64,000 nucleotides of DNA from assembly GCA_020081605.1 (NCBI GenBank), contig JAHREC010000016.1:1116001-1180000 (forward strand), in the 5' to 3' direction. Source of the DNA: Albifimbria verrucaria. Taxonomy: Eukaryota > Ascomycota > Sordariomycetes > Hypocreales > Stachybotryaceae. This document shows positions 11,258 to 24,453 of the stretch, piece by piece; position 1 is the stretch's first letter, and every line of letters begins with the position of its first letter. The position numbers were made by a program, and so were the translations under genes. The notes below the pieces were generated by a model. It did not search any database. It was given only the letters and a program-made list of their open reading frames with translations, and was not told the origin of the DNA.

Positions 11258-13289
11258 CGTGTACGCAGTTTTGGCGTGAGAAGAACCGGCCAGTAGATAT
11301 TTTGTTGAAACTCTATGAGTTGTGGGTTTGATTTCAAGCCCTTTGGACTCTTGAAGGAAGGGTCGGTTTGATTTCTTTCATTGATATATCAATGTGTTCA
11401 ACATGATAAAGAATCTGAGTTGATGGGACTGTGACGAAGTTGGCCCACAATATTTTGCGCGGGGTGGATACGAGACTTGCTTCTAAACAATGTGCAGCTT
11501 ACCCTGGATCTCCAACTTCAACATCCGTTACTTTACGAATCTGATGGAGACACAGATGATGCAAGACATTAAGTATGTGATTAGGGTAGAAGCACTAGAT
11601 GGGCCATGAGTAATTCCAAGGTGAGCTTTTGGCGCAATTATTGTTGCTAATGAAAGGTCCAACACGTAGCGTGTTTACACTTAATTTCGGAGCAAAAGAC
11701 ATTTCCCAAGCATTACATTTTGGACTTCAGCATGCCCATCCAGATTATCCCTTCACCACAAAAGAATGCAGGCATATAATTAATTTGATTATATACAAAG
11801 TAATCAAGCAACGAAATAAGGTTGGGCAGCTCGTGATTGCCCCTGATCAAAATTACCTTACTCCCTGTGCCAGGCGCCTACCACTTATAAGGCCTCGTTT
11901 GGGCTTTATACGAAGATTAACAAGTGCCTTAACATAAAAGAGTTTTTAACTTATTCGTCTACTCTCCTGTTACATTCTATTCCAACTATACTTGTTATCA
12001 TCGGGATGACTGTGAACACTACAATCCATGAGAAGCTAGGTCGCCATCAAGGACAAAAATGAAGCCTTGGGCAAAAACAAAAACATACAACAGCCGGTAT
12101 TCGCTGGTCGTCACCGACCCAACTACTAATCTGCCGGTTACATGCTTAATTAAGGGAGAGCGGACGGGATCCCATGCTTTCATGCACCTATGGTCGTATG
12201 TGCTGTGCTGTCGTCTAAAATTGTATCATAACACCCAAGAGAACAGATTTGTCACAGGTGCTTTGGAGATCTGCCCAGCCGTCTGATACATCCATCAGAC
12301 CACCCATAGAATTCTTGAGATTTCTCTGAAGTCAACGGTTAGTATAGAAAAAGATCATTAGCTTGGATCCATAGTTCTCCACCCGTCTCAAACCCTGCAC
12401 TCTAGCGATTTGCTAAACCAAGCCCTGGACTTCCATAGAATTGTGGTCTACTACGTTGTTGTAACTTCGATTTGGGTCGGCTTCGTTGTTGAATTTATAA
12501 TTAAATAAGCCAACGCTTTTCAGTTTACAAGATGTGTACACCGGTTGACTCCCCATGTTGCCGGTTTGACTGTGAATTTACGGTTCTTGAGAGCTAGTGA
12601 TCTGATGAGCTCGATAAGAAGAGCAATATCATTGGAGAACAAGGACATTAAAACCTTGATAGTTATTCCAAGTTGTGCTGTATCTTACATCGCCCTTGGT
12701 GGTGTGTTACAGAGGTGGTAGGACAGCAACTGTAGAAAATCGAGGCTAGATTTGAGAACTATTTCTGCACAGAAGAAAGCATCACCACACTTGCATACCA
12801 ATGCCCATCTTACATAGTAGTCAAATTATTTATCATGTTGAGCCCGTTGTTACAGAACTTGAATACAAATGTAACACTGAAAGAAAGTTAGCCATCGGAC
12901 GAGGCATATGCCATTTGTAGCGCAAATTTCTTGCATATCGGTATCCATTTTGGCGATTCAATCGGATTTATTTACTTTGCTACTAGGGGACGGCCGCCAA
13001 ATAGTCCGACCATTATCTCATGAGGGATCATCGATTTGCTTGCCTACTCAAATGTTATCCTTACTGTGGATGCTGAATCCTTCGGCCCACAAGGCCTCGG
13101 GCCGAATATGCTGGTCTCGGACATTTCGCTTTCTCGTACATCCCGTTTATCCACCGCAACCGTTCATATACCATTATCACAGTGGCATCTCGTTCCTGTC
13201 GCATACTCGTTCCAAACGATAACCAAATCATTAGGGGAACTGAAAATACACCGTGTCTTTGATTATTTTGTCACCACGTCACATTATCA
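11258..13289. other. AT-rich intergenic stretch without a supportable gene
   Basis: About 2 kb with lower GC than the flanking genes and many stops in all frames. The longest open frames (for example 11629-11937) have no recognisable motif. It holds the promoter of the SET gene on the left and of the zinc-cluster gene on the right. A decayed repeat is possible but I cannot show one. Confidence 0.4.
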
Positions 13290-14541
13290 ATGCCTAATGC
13301 AGAGGATTCTTCTCCAGCTGTCCGTCGTAAATGGCATACCAAGTCTCGGACAGGCTGCACTTCTTGTAAAGCAAGAAAGATCAAGGTAAGTCGTCAATAG
13401 TGGAATAATCTAGCTTGTTTTCTTTATTACCATTGCGTGTATTTGGGCCTGCACCAAACCCTTGGGCTTGCCACCAAAACATGATGCAAAGACGTGTAGC
13501 CCTAAACATTGGTAGTGTGATGAGCAACGCCCAGCATGCCGAAACTGCCTCAAGAAAAGCATCGAATGCGATCTCGTACCACCAGCGCAGGTGAGAACGC
13601 CAGTTCAAAGCTCACCCCGTCTCGAGCTGGAGCTGCTTCACCACTTCACTACTTCCACGGCTTCAACCTTGGCAACCGAAAGTGAAATACGCAACATGTG
13701 GCGGGTTTTAGTTCCACAGATTGGTTTCGATATAGATTATATTATGGATGGTATCTTTGCCATCTCGGCACTACACATGGCCCGCTATAATGCTGGCAGG
13801 CGTGAGATCCTTCTCTCTCTGGCGGCCGAATATCACGCCGCTTCGTTGGCGAAAGCACTACCCCTACTTTCCAACATTACTGCCCAGAATTGTAATCATC
13901 TGTTTTTGTTTGGATATTTGACATTGGTGTTCAGTCTGGCTAAGCCAAAGGAGGCGGGTGACCTACTTCTTGTAGGCAACGGAGTAGTTCCTGAATGGCT
14001 CTATCTGTGGCAAGGAATGCATGCCTTACGTGAAGCAGACAGTGCGATACTACAGTCACCAGTCTCACTCATATTCAAAACTACTGAGTCAAGCTATGAG
14101 TTCTGGCTCTTTCATACTCCGGAGAAGCACGATGCTCTTGAAGATCTGGCTCAGAAGCTCCGCCACAGCTCAGCTAGTGACCCAAAAAAGCAGGCAGCAT
14201 TGGCGGGTGCAATAGACAGGCTCAAGCGAAGCTACACATTCCTAACTGGGTACAAGGATATGCGATTCAAGGATGAAGAAAAATTCAGAGGGTTCTACAC
14301 CTGGTTCTTCTGGATTAGTGGCGACTACTTAAAATTGCTGAAAGATGGGGACAACGAAGCGCTATGTGTTCTTGCATATTACACTGTTCTAATCAAAACC
14401 ATTGAAAACAACTGGTGGATAGAAGGCTGGGCCGTTCATATGCTAAGACGCATTTACATGCTGCTGGATGATGTACACAGGCTTTGGATTAGATGGCCGA
14501 TCGAGGAGGTGGGTTGGGTACCAGAAGCAGTCTCCTTTTGA
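13290..14541 (+). CDS. Zn(II)2Cys6 fungal transcription factor
   Basis: Nuclear DNA-binding regulator of the GAL4 class. Exon 1 (13290-13385) starts MPNAEDSSPAV and carries the first half of the zinc cluster; the intron is 13386-13515 (GTAAGT...GGTAG). Spliced, the cluster is CTSCKARKIKCDEQRPACRN followed by CLKKSIEC, that is Cx2Cx6Cx6Cx2Cx6C at residues about 23-50. The rest (to residue 373) is an alpha-helical, Trp-rich regulatory domain with VPQIGFDIDYIMDGIFAISALH, as in sterol-uptake-control/Upc2-like factors. The gene is uninterrupted, unlike most neighbours. It sits alone in a gene-poor region about 0.9 kb upstream of a short-chain dehydrogenase on the same strand, so a local regulatory role is possible but unproven. 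The target is unknown. Confidence 0.9.
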
Positions 14542-15424
14542 CGACTAACATTGGATTGTTGGGTTAAAAATCAAACTTGGCTAGATAACACTAGTTTTTA
14601 CTGGTTCTGGGTGTTAAATCAAGAATGAATTCCTGAGAATGGTTTCTATAGACCAACTTATGGGGACATACGATGGGCATGTCCTAGGAAAAGTAAAAGA
14701 AATATAGGATAGGGATTATTCCAAGACATAGGATTATTTCAAGGCCTAAAGAATCCGCCATAAGCATCTCACCAAACACATTTTGAAAGATTTACGAGCG
14801 ATACTACCTCACTCACTTTCCCCAATACTTTTGTAATATCATTGCCGCTTACCAAGGTCATACAAGCCGAATAGTAAAGATCAGTCAAGTTCTATTTTTT
14901 GGGTGTATAACAATCTACGTCAGAGCCTTGGCCTTTCTTGTCTCGGTAACTTCGGTTTCTCGTACCTGTCGGCTGGATCCTTGCCTGTGGAGATAAATGC
15001 ATGCGGATTCGCCTCAATATACTGTGCGAGAATGGCTCTGCCATAACGGATCTCCCACCACACTACGCGTGAGCTCACAACATATCTCTATAAACAGGGA
15101 TCATGCTTAATCTTTGAGAGCAAGCAAGTTGAGGATAAGCTCTTAACATGACGCGCGGCGCCATAAAAGCGAGGCATCCGTATAGGACTATGCAGCAACG
15201 TCGTAGTTATTTTTAGCCCCCAAATTAGAGCATTGATCGCTTACATACTCCGTGCATAGGAGCAACATGGGGTATTTATCCTCCTCCTCCCGACACTTGA
15301 AGGTTTACAACCGGACGTCTTTCTCAAGGAGAACCCACCGCAGGACTATTCGTCAGCGTCTTGTACGTGTGTCCATACTATCATATCATAAGCAACGCCG
15401 TTTTCTGTTATCAATTTCTATAAT
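14542..15424. other. Intergenic region
   Basis: No gene seen. It contains the 3' end of the zinc-cluster gene and the promoter of the dehydrogenase gene. Confidence 0.4.
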
Positions 15425-16516
15425 ATGACCAACCCAATTGAGTCCACGTCAAACGTATCGCCGCCTCCCTATTGGTGGCGGGCACACCAGGCTCTCAAAG
15501 GAACCAACCCTGCCCGCTTAACAGAAGGCGACGTACCACGAGTAGAATTGAGTGGGAAATGGATCATTGTCACTGGAGCCAATAATGGTATTGGCTACGA
15601 AGCTTCGAAGGTATTCGCAGAATGGGGCGCAAACCTCATTCTCGCCTGCCGCGAGCCTCCTCCACGAGAGCAACACCCGACGGCTGTTACAGAAGAGTGC
15701 CAGTCTTTGGCAAAATCAGCCGGCTATTCATCAGAAATAGAATGGTGGAAAGTTGATTTTGCTGATTTGAGCAGTGTCGAGTCTTTCGCCAAAAGATGGC
15801 TTGACACGGGTCGGGCCTTGGACGTGCTTTGCAACAATGCCGGTACTGGTGCTCACCCTACAGCGAAAAGGGTCTATACTGTAGATGGATATGAGTTTAT
15901 ACATCAGGTACTTCCCATGTTTCCCTGAGAATGAATTGGCACTAATATTATAGGTCAACTTCCTGTCGCACGTGCTACTCACCCTTCGACTGCTTCCTTC
16001 TCTGGCACAAAGTCCTAGCGCACGTATCGTCTGCACAACATCATGCAATCATTTCTTTGGCAGATTTGACCTTGAACATTTCAACAACGAGAAGGGAATG
16101 GGCGGAGATCCTTATGGCAACAACAAATTATACTTCCAGATGTGGATAGCAGAACTTCAAGCTCGGTTCTTGAAAAAGCCAGAGTATCGTCACATCATCA
16201 TTAATGGAGTGCATCCAGGCTATGTGAATTCGGGAATCTGGAATACGGCGCTCGTCGACACTTGGCTTGAGAGGCTCGCCCGATTTCTGGCTGATCAATT
16301 TGCCATCACAAGCCAGCAGGGAGGACTTGCCCTCGTGAATGCTGCTACAAATAAGAAGATAGGGAAGAACAGCTTGGAGGAAAATATATAAACCGCATAT
16401 GGGAGGCAGTTTCAATGCCATATTGCCACGATGACGCTTCAAGATTGCGGCTATGGAGGAAGCTGGATGAAGACCTGGGGTTAACAGAGAAAGGACTTCT
16501 CAAATCACTTGAATAA
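15425..16516 (+). CDS. Short-chain dehydrogenase/reductase (SDR)
   Basis: NAD(P)-dependent oxidoreductase with a Rossmann fold, related to retinol-dehydrogenase/WW-oxidoreductase-like fungal SDRs. The start is ATG 15425 (MTNPIESTSNV). The cofactor motif TGANNGIG sits at residues about 51-58, NNAG near residue 139, and a catalytic-type YGNNK (YxxxK) follows the intron. The intron 15908-15953 joins EFIHQ to VNFLSHVLLTLRLLP. The frame breaks near 16373-16378 (one base missing, probably C). The restored frame continues GGKYINRIWEAVSMP and ends DLGLTEKGLLKSLE at TAA 16514-16516. About 349 aa with no signal peptide. The substrate cannot be deduced. Confidence 0.88.
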
Positions 16517-19500
16517 CATATTTTACAGGGAGGAATGGAAAATGCCGAGAGAATGCAAACTTTTCATCTGAACAATGTGTACTCAAGCTACTGATAATTG
16601 TTAGTATGCCTTGAATTCGAGTCATCCAGGAAGTGGCTTTACACCGTTGTCTAGCTAGGGCTTTGGGGATACCAAGATCCCGTGTACACTCCGCTCTGCG
16701 TGCCTACATCGCAATCCCGCGGACCAGTTCTCCTGTTTTTTAGCCTAAATGAATGGCGTAGCAAAATGCAGGGACTTTGAAAGCTGAACAAGTGGAGGCT
16801 TAGCAATGACTAGCTTGATAGAGTATCATCCACACCGTCAATGTGCCACACGATTGATAGCATCGTGACAGGGGACGCAGTGGTGGAAGGTGGATTATTG
16901 TATTGCTGTCTAGGCCATTGGCTCAGTTTCTGCCGTGTTTGAGTCTCTTTCCAGGTTACATTTACCTACAACATCTGCTTGATCCCACTGCTCTGTATAC
17001 GGCTCATTTTAGCCCACGTGTGGACAATTAATGTGTTAAACTCATACAGAATATTCGGAGTTTGTGTTTTTTGGAAGTAGAGCCCGTCTAGAAATCTCCA
17101 CTCAGATCTTCTCTTTCATGTCTGGGCAGTGATGTGGTTGAACCTCAACAGATTCCATCCACCCAATGGGAGAAAGGTTTATGGCTAAGCATGCTTAATC
17201 CAACAACCAGCACCAAGATATTATGCAGAAACAACAAGCTCTCTCTATTGGAAGGGATAATAGAAGCTACGTCAGAAACTCGTGAGCTAGTATCACCGTG
17301 CTAACGAATCAGCTTGCCTGGGTATGTACCGGGGGCGAACTTCTCAGAGTAACCATCTAATGAATATGATGGCCATTTCTTTCTTCAACTAAGCGAGCAT
17401 ACCTGAAGTGCTTAGGGATTGAAGACCAACCATTGGGTTTGGCCGGAGAGCGATGCCAGTGACAAGGTTAGGATAAAACGGGCTTCTCGACTTACGCTCG
17501 AGAAGGAATGAAATTCATTGAAATGCCAACGCATTGAACTTCTTTTAGAAGCCCAATTCCAATGCCATCACGAATCTTACACAATTTCCACGTTTGGCAC
17601 ATCGGTTTCCCTTATAGGTAAGTCATTACTACCATGTAAGCGTGGACGTATAACATACATTGTAACTTCGCGCACTCAACAAGATAGAGGTCTCTCTCTA
17701 TTTACAAACTTTTCCATTTCCATTCAAAGAATATCTGTCTGAACTCGTGGCGTTTTTTTGTATCGCAGGTCCAAGGTCGTTTTCCTAATGGTTAAGAACC
17801 AACCTTAAACACAAAAGCTTCATGTTTAGATAGCACAAGGGTGAGAAGTTAGATGCGACCAAATGATTTGTGGGAATCAAGTACGCCTGTAATAAGATTG
17901 AAATAATGTCAATCTCTATGTTGATATCTTTTCTATTTAATTGCTAATGGGGTTCTTCATTCATCTTCTTTCATTACGCGTTCGAATGCCTGTGTTTTGG
18001 AATGCTCAAGGTTAGACAACTGTCATGGTGTTTATCAGGTCAAGATGACCTGCACTGTAAGAAAGTAACGCCACTCTGTAATAGGCGATTTAACTCAATT
18101 GATCCTCATTCTGTACTATAGACATGTGCATTCTTGTCAAAGACATCGATCTTCTGGCAATAGAGATAGACTTTATATTCTGCTGAGAGTGGTATTCACA
18201 ACAGAGACCTCGCCGATCTGGAGATAGTCGAAATTGACCGCGACTGTGCAGTGCTATACAACACTTGTAACGATTTAGATACCCCTCCAAAGATCTCCTA
18301 AAAAATTGCGAGAGAGATTGTCATTGTGGGAGTGTCGTTATGAAGAGGCTAGTGTCTCCAGCAGCGAAAACGATACCCCATGTGCCTCATTAATCGTGCA
18401 ACACTCACTCGTTCAGTCATAGCGATATTGCTGGATTTTAAGCTGTTGGCTTTGAAACAACATCTAGTGGAGGTACGCATTCAATAAACTCACCGATAAC
18501 AGTTCAAACTAAGAGGCTTGATTCCATGGTCTCATCGTTCCAATGCCATGACAAGAATATCCAAAGTATTACCAAAATTGAGCACTTTTAGTCAAGGTGC
18601 CAAATAATAGCTGCATTTGTGTAACTATCAGACCACCATCCTGTCTGAGGGAAATATGAACTTTCAAAGATACTCGTTATACGAACCGCCAAGGCTACAG
18701 CCAAGCAGACAGGAGCAACATATTCCCGTCGGATGTCCCGAGAAAAATACGCAACACACTCGCCGGCGTTAACGCCCATGATGCAGAAATCCCAATATTG
18801 GACCCGTATACGATGAAACAAGCTGTAGCAGGCCAAGAAAGGAAATGTGGTTGGGTTAAACGAGACAGGGGTCCACTATGTGAAAGAGTCCACGAGGCGG
18901 GACTGCCAACAGGGGTCATCAAATAAAGCACTCACATACCGCCGCAGGACCCCAAACCGACGCACTGATTGGATTTCCGGCATCCGGATCTTTCTCAGTG
19001 ATCTGAATATGTCGGTGAGATCTGATGCAACGGCATAAGTGTTTATGTTGAGTAGTAGGAGGGTTGCTTCAAGAAAGCCTCAACAGTATTGAGTCGCAAC
19101 CGCCATGTTAGATGGTTTTCAGTAGAGCTATAGGAAATTCTCCATGGCTGACAACATGTATTTAAGATGTTAAACAAACACGCCCTACTTGCTATGTGTC
19201 ATGAGCGAAGCCTAGCTACTATCCAGTCGTGTGTGCATCATCTCACCAGTATTTATCAATACAGATTGCGTAAACTCCCCACCATCAACCTTGCAGTCAA
19301 CACAAGCCCTGAGGCATGGAGTGAGATTAGTACATTATTGGGTAAATCCCGAGAATAGCAGAATTGCCGCCTTAAGCTGGGCAAACCAGCCATCGTCAGC
19401 TCTGTTAGGCCCGGCCAGGTGTGTAAGTCGAGAGATGCATCTGAAGACGTGGGTCCATTCGATTTAACCCTGCTTCGCCTGACCGCATAGTCCGAAGAGA

Positions 19501-20750
19501 TCCTCTTCGCTTTAAATAGCTAGAATGCAATCAAGACCTAGAATCCACCCGAAGCCTCCGCGACTTCCGTCGGCCAGGTGCTCCGCGTGTTTTGAGAACC
19601 TTGATTATTGGAACCCATGTCGATCAATGAGCTAACAAAGGAGGGATTTGTTCTATAAAAACCATTCTCTTCAATGTTTCGACGTCTTTGCCCTGTAGCT
19701 TTGCATATCAGTATGCTGATTAGAAAATCATCATCAATCTTGTTGGTAGATAGGTGGCCAGCCAAGGCAGCTATCTAATACGACAGGGCTCGCTCAATTT
19801 GGCAATAGAACCTTATAGAGACATCACAGTGACCAGATAGATCCAGATGTATACGGGTTCTTGATTAGTAACGTACTCAAGTATTGGCATGTAGAAATTA
19901 CCAGTTCGCTAGGCCTCTTTGAGTTTCACCGTATAATTTGTGAATCCTCTCACCAAGCTGGCCATGCAAATGTGTTGTGTCAACGGTTCTTTGACGTTGA
20001 AAATTGTAGCTTGGCATATACTGGCAACCATGTATACCAAGGAAAATAGACAACCATGGATGTCAAGAGAGTTAAATCCATAGCCCCATCGCGACCATTC
20101 CTAGTTGCTTCTTGGCGTTGGACGGCTATGCATGCCTGCTACCGCGTCTTGCCGAACGGATAGACGGGTACGTTTTGCCGTAGCAAACTGACTATTGCCA
20201 GAGAACCTTGCATCGTCCAGGGCCTCACGTTCAATGCCGAGGCCTTTTGGAGCTCGAATTGGCCACTGGGAGGTCGGATGCACGCTGTAGGATTTGAGAG
20301 GCTGAATCGACTGCTCAAGCATCTCCATGAGTATCTCAGATGGACGAACACGGTGCCTGATCCCTCCTCCAGGATAGTCAGCCTAGGTTAGATCACTACT
20401 CGCCGACGCTTGTCCTCATACTCTCACACTAGGAGACAGATTCCGCAGCGCCACTTACATCCTGCTCACGGTTGGTCAGGCTCACACCGATATTTGCTGC
20501 TCAGGATGGAAATCCCAACCCTAACTCTTGCAGGGCGGTGTTCACTCACCAAGCCCCAGTTGGATGAAATCCAGAGCTTGTAGACGATACTGCATTGGTC
20601 TTCTATAGAGACTTCTGTAGGAACTCCATTGAGATCTTCGAGTATAAGAGGCCTCGTCCCTCCCAGAAAACACCATCCCGACAAGACGCAGCATTCAAGA
20701 GCATCCACAAAGACAACTTCTACACAACCGTCTCAGACAACACCATCAAA
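16517..20750. other. 4.2-kb gene-poor region
   Basis: I find no gene here that I can support on either strand. Open frames are short and lack family motifs. A minus-strand frame at 18588-18836 has a hydrophobic, membrane-protein-like segment and might be a relic, but it cannot be extended. Base composition is more AT-rich than in the flanking conserved genes. A TATA-like sequence near the right end (20643-20648) belongs to the secreted-protein gene. Confidence 0.4.
20643..20648 (+). promoter_or_regulatory. TATA-like box of the small secreted protein gene
   Basis: TATAAG about 105 bp upstream of the ATG at 20751, in a CA/TC-rich leader that ends caccatcaaaATG, a good fungal start context. Position and sequence fit a core promoter; there is no experimental support. 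Confidence 0.45.
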
Positions 20751-21186
20751 ATGCAGTTCACCGCTGGCCTTCTCGCTCTCGCCCTTGCCGTCACTGGCAC
20801 CGCTGCCGCTCCTGGCGTCTCTCCTAACCCTGCTGTTGAGCGTCGCCAGTTCAACGGCCTCATCCTCATCCAGTTCTTCACTGAGCCCAACTGCCAAGGC
20901 ACCATGATTGATAGCCAGACCTTCATCGACCTCACCAACACCCAGTGCACTGCCTCGCAGACCCGCGTTGCCAACTACCCCAGCTGGAGGCTTCGCCAGA
21001 ACGACCTTATCCGCGACAGTAAGTTCATATAATTCTCAAGTAACTGCCGATATTGTAGAGGCTAACACGATATTCACAGTCAACCTCTACAGCAACGATG
21101 ACTGCACTGGAGATGTTACCACTATCGCTACTAGCGTCCCCATCTTTACCTGCTTCACCCAGAAGGTCGGATCCGCCAACTTCTAA
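20751..21186 (+). CDS. Small secreted cysteine-containing protein (effector-like)
   Basis: A 124-aa predicted extracellular protein. The signal peptide is residues 1-20 (MQFTAGLLALALAVTGTAAA). A short pro-region ends in a dibasic Kex2-like site, ERR at 30-32, before the mature part begins QFNGLILIQFFTEPNC. The intron is 21019-21079, and splicing gives DINLYSNDDC. Four cysteines (in EPNC, NTQC, NDDC and IFTC) could make two disulfides. The pattern of an acidic NxxC following an aromatic Tyr/Phe occurs twice (FFTEPNC and LYSNDDC), suggesting an internal two-fold repeat. The gene is intact and lies in the gene-poor region. The fold is unknown; host interaction is possible but this is inference only. 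Confidence 0.8.
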
Positions 21187-22214
21187 GAGGTTCTTCTTGG
21201 AGAAATGGAGGACGGCTGCGCCGGGCTTGAAATGGTCAAGTGTGGTTTCCGCTTCAGCTGCAATATAGCTGCATAGTGCTCGTTATAGTTATGAAGTCAT
21301 GAAAACATTTCTTGAAACGCTTGCATTGAAAGTATATTCCGTGAACAAAACAAGATCCATCAATTGCGGTGATGGTGTATGAAAAGTAATGGCGGTTCAT
21401 GTTCTTAATGTCTAGCGTCTTCACGAGAATACCGGGCATCTATTTCCTAACAAAATTCATGGAAAACGTAGTGACACGGACGAACTATAAATCCTTAGGT
21501 TCTCCAAACTTCATTATCCTAACTTTGCTGCGGAAGATCGGATCCATCATATCAGGTGATTGGGTTTCATGCCTAACTCATCGCGTCAAGGGACCAAGTA
21601 GATGAAAGTTGAAAAGCAAGTACCAGCATAGTAGTCTCTTGAAACTGAGAGCCCCTCAAACTAGCAAACAATTTCTCTCGGGGGAATCCAACCAGAAGTG
21701 ACTGACTAAGTGCCGCCCCGGCGTGCATCATCCCAGGATCTACAAAGTTAATAACATCGGGCCTGAGACAACCCGAAGGACCCATAAATGCCGGGCCGTT
21801 CCCGAGAACGCGGGTTAGTAAGCTTAATTCATGCGGCAGTGTGCTGAGTAGTATATATACCAAGGTCGGCTGACTAACATTCTCAACTTAAGAGTCTTGG
21901 AAGATGGCCATGGCCTTAACATGGATGAACGTATGCGCATGAGAAGTCGAGTATGTTGAAAGTCCAGGCTGAATGAGTTCCGCATGTAGCCAAGCCAAAG
22001 ACTGTTCTAAGCCTCAATCCATCTTTTAAGAATCACGAAAACACAATCTCCAACTCATCGCAAATGCTATATGTGAAAATACGCTGGGAGAGTAACCGCC
22101 TGACATCCAACCCAGATATATCTACGCCGATATCTACGGCCGTCTTGTTTTGAGACGTATGAACGATGCATATCCAAGCCCTCGCCTCCACGCTCATCCT
22201 CCTGTTCCTCTCCA
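21187..22214. other. Intergenic region
   Basis: No gene seen between the convergently oriented secreted-protein and Hsp70-like genes. Confidence 0.4.
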
Positions 22215-24453
22215 TCAGTGAAACTCCGCTTCGACTCTTCCGTATCGCACGCCGTCTACTTTCAATTCGAACCCTAAACCAGCGCTATCTACAATCATCT
22301 CCAGCGTGAAATCCAGGTTGTCAAACTCAACGCCCCGCGTTGTCGTCAGCCGCGTGAACAGGCTGCGAGGCACGGCGTTGAGGTCCGTCGTCAGTGTGCA
22401 CACGTGGATCAGGTCGCGCGTGTAGGCCACGGGGCTCGTCAGCATCGCACGCGATCAAGTCGTCTGTGACGATGAGCGACTGTCCCGGGCGAAAGTTACG
22501 GGTGTAGTGGAAGGCGATGGGTGAGAGAGGAGATAACGATTCGCCCTAGAGGTTTGTCAGAGAATAAAAGATGCCAACGGATCGAGGGACGTACCTTGGC
22601 GATGTGCCATTGCATACGGTCTGATACCATCCACCTCTCCCAAAGCGGCGACCAGTACCGCTCGCTAACAGAGTGTTTCTCCTCGTCATACACAGTCGCA
22701 TATGAAGTCCCGTAATGCATCCTAGACTTTCGAGAGATGACCATGTTCCCCTCAAGCCCACGGAGCACCGCTCCACGAACCACGGCGGTCCATGCATACA
22801 CTGGCTGCATCACCTCAATAGCCGTCTCTTGGCTAGAGGTCACAGTGGCGTGTGTCGGCCTTTCACTGTACGGTGGCGGCGCAGCGCTCGAGAAATGCGC
22901 CTTCAGTCGCCTGTACAGATAATCACTCTGGCCAAAACCACCGACCAGGACGATACCAGAGACGATGCCACCCTTGGCACGGAGACCTTCGACTTGACCA
23001 TGCACAAGGTCACAAACCTCCTTGACGACCGGCTCAAAAATGTCTTTAATCTGCTCTGCAGTCATGACCATGAAACCCGAGTCAAGACCAGCGTCTTCGT
23101 CATCGGGCAAACCAGGGAACCTAGGCACAGTCAGTAGAGATCAGGAAATTCGAACGGCGCCACGTACGGAACATTGACTTCCTGGTGCTCATCCTCGTTA
23201 AAGTTCCGCTTAACAAACTCTTCGAAGAACTTCAGGCCCATCTGCCACGTCTTGCCCTTCTTTGCCTTCATCTCGTCAAACCGAGCCTGACCAAGTCGGC
23301 TTCTCACATGCTCCTCAAATCTGTAGTTCAAAAGGCACTGCCACAGAGACCGCCCGTACCGACTGCAGATTCCTCAACACGGAGCGGCTTCAAAGATATG
23401 ATTTTGTAGGCGATGAGACTTGTCGCTGTTAGTCGAGGCTCTTGGTGGTACAGATTGGCACTTACTCAACAGTTCCACCTCCTGCATCACAAACGATAAA
23501 GTTGTCACCCACATTCAGGTGATTCGGCTGGATTGCCTTCAGAGTATACACGGCCGCAGCCTCAGGCTCGCTGATCATTTGAATCTCTGACCTGCTGCCC
23601 ATACCAGCACGCTCCGCCGCCTGCAGCGTCGTGTTCTTCGCTGCATCACTCCACACCGCCGGACATGTCAGCACAAACTCGACCTTGGTCGACGCCATGA
23701 AAGACTCGCCATATCGGCGTGTCAGAGTGTCCATAGTATGCCGGTAAATCTGGGTAAGGTAGTCGCTCACAGCGTCGACGACATTCTTGTTAAAGCGCTT
23801 CAGCTGCGCTGCCGTGTCAAGCGGGCTAACATAAAAGGGTAGCTTCTGGGATCGGTCGAGGAACAACTTAATACATCGCAATCGCGACTCATCAGGCTTA
23901 AACTGGAACCCCCATTTTACCGTGGGCTCGGCACCCGGGGTTGCGTTGGGCGGGAAGTTGTAGGCAATCTCAGTCGGAACCTTGTCCGAGGTGATACCAT
24001 TGCCACCGGGCCATGTCTTGATAATCTCCACATCGTCCGGTGTTGAAGTATAAACAGCGGCAACTCTAGGCAACGGTTAACTTTGATCTATACTTGTCCC
24101 ATTTCTGGGTTGGGCCGCCTGGCATATTCATGGTGCGCAAGGACAAAACCCGTACTGATCCAGGATGCTATCCAGAAAGATGGCAAGCCGGCGCAGCGTC
24201 GCAGCCCAGTTTCCGACGTCCATAAATAAAGAGACTCACCCTGAAAACGTAGTGCCAAAATCAACGCCGACAATAAGCCTATCGCTAATGGGCGGCTGCT
24301 CCCTGCGGGCTCCCTCACCGGCCCATTGATGGCCTCCGTCGAGCTCGGCGGCGTGTAGCTGGTGAAATAGTTCCGGCTCTCCTGGTTCCTCCGACTCGTG
24401 CTCGAGCGGTGAGGCAGGGTGAGGTTCACGCCGCCATGGTTGGGGGCCTGCAT
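22215..24453 (-). CDS. Hsp70-like (HSPA12-type) ATPase
   Basis: Actin-like ATPase-fold protein of the divergent fungal Hsp70/HSPA12 group, probably cytosolic and without the canonical Hsp70 substrate lid. The start chosen is ATG 24453-24451 (MQAPNHGGVNL). The phosphate-1 loop is RLIVGVDFGTTFSG, followed after the intron by VAAVYTSTP. Other ATPase motifs are VEFVLTCPAVWSDAAK, ISEPEAAAVYTL, FIVCDAGGGTVDLIAY and VLVGGFGQSDYLYRRL. Introns: 24066-24239, 23419-23465, 23121-23167 and 22546-22594. The C-terminus ends VDGVRYGRVEAEFH. Frame breaks at about 24295, 23330-23333 (AAAA) and 22431-22434 (GGGG, plus strand) are all repaired by one-base changes. About 640 aa. Its client or partner is unknown. 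Confidence 0.85.

Noticed and set aside
13290..16516. Zinc-cluster regulator plus dehydrogenase plus LovD-like hydrolase as a secondary-metabolite cluster
   Set aside because: No backbone synthase is present and the hydrolase is separated by the SET gene; evidence too weak.
18588..18836. Minus-strand hydrophobic open frame, possible membrane-protein relic
   Set aside because: Too short, cannot be extended by plausible splicing, and no family motif recognised.
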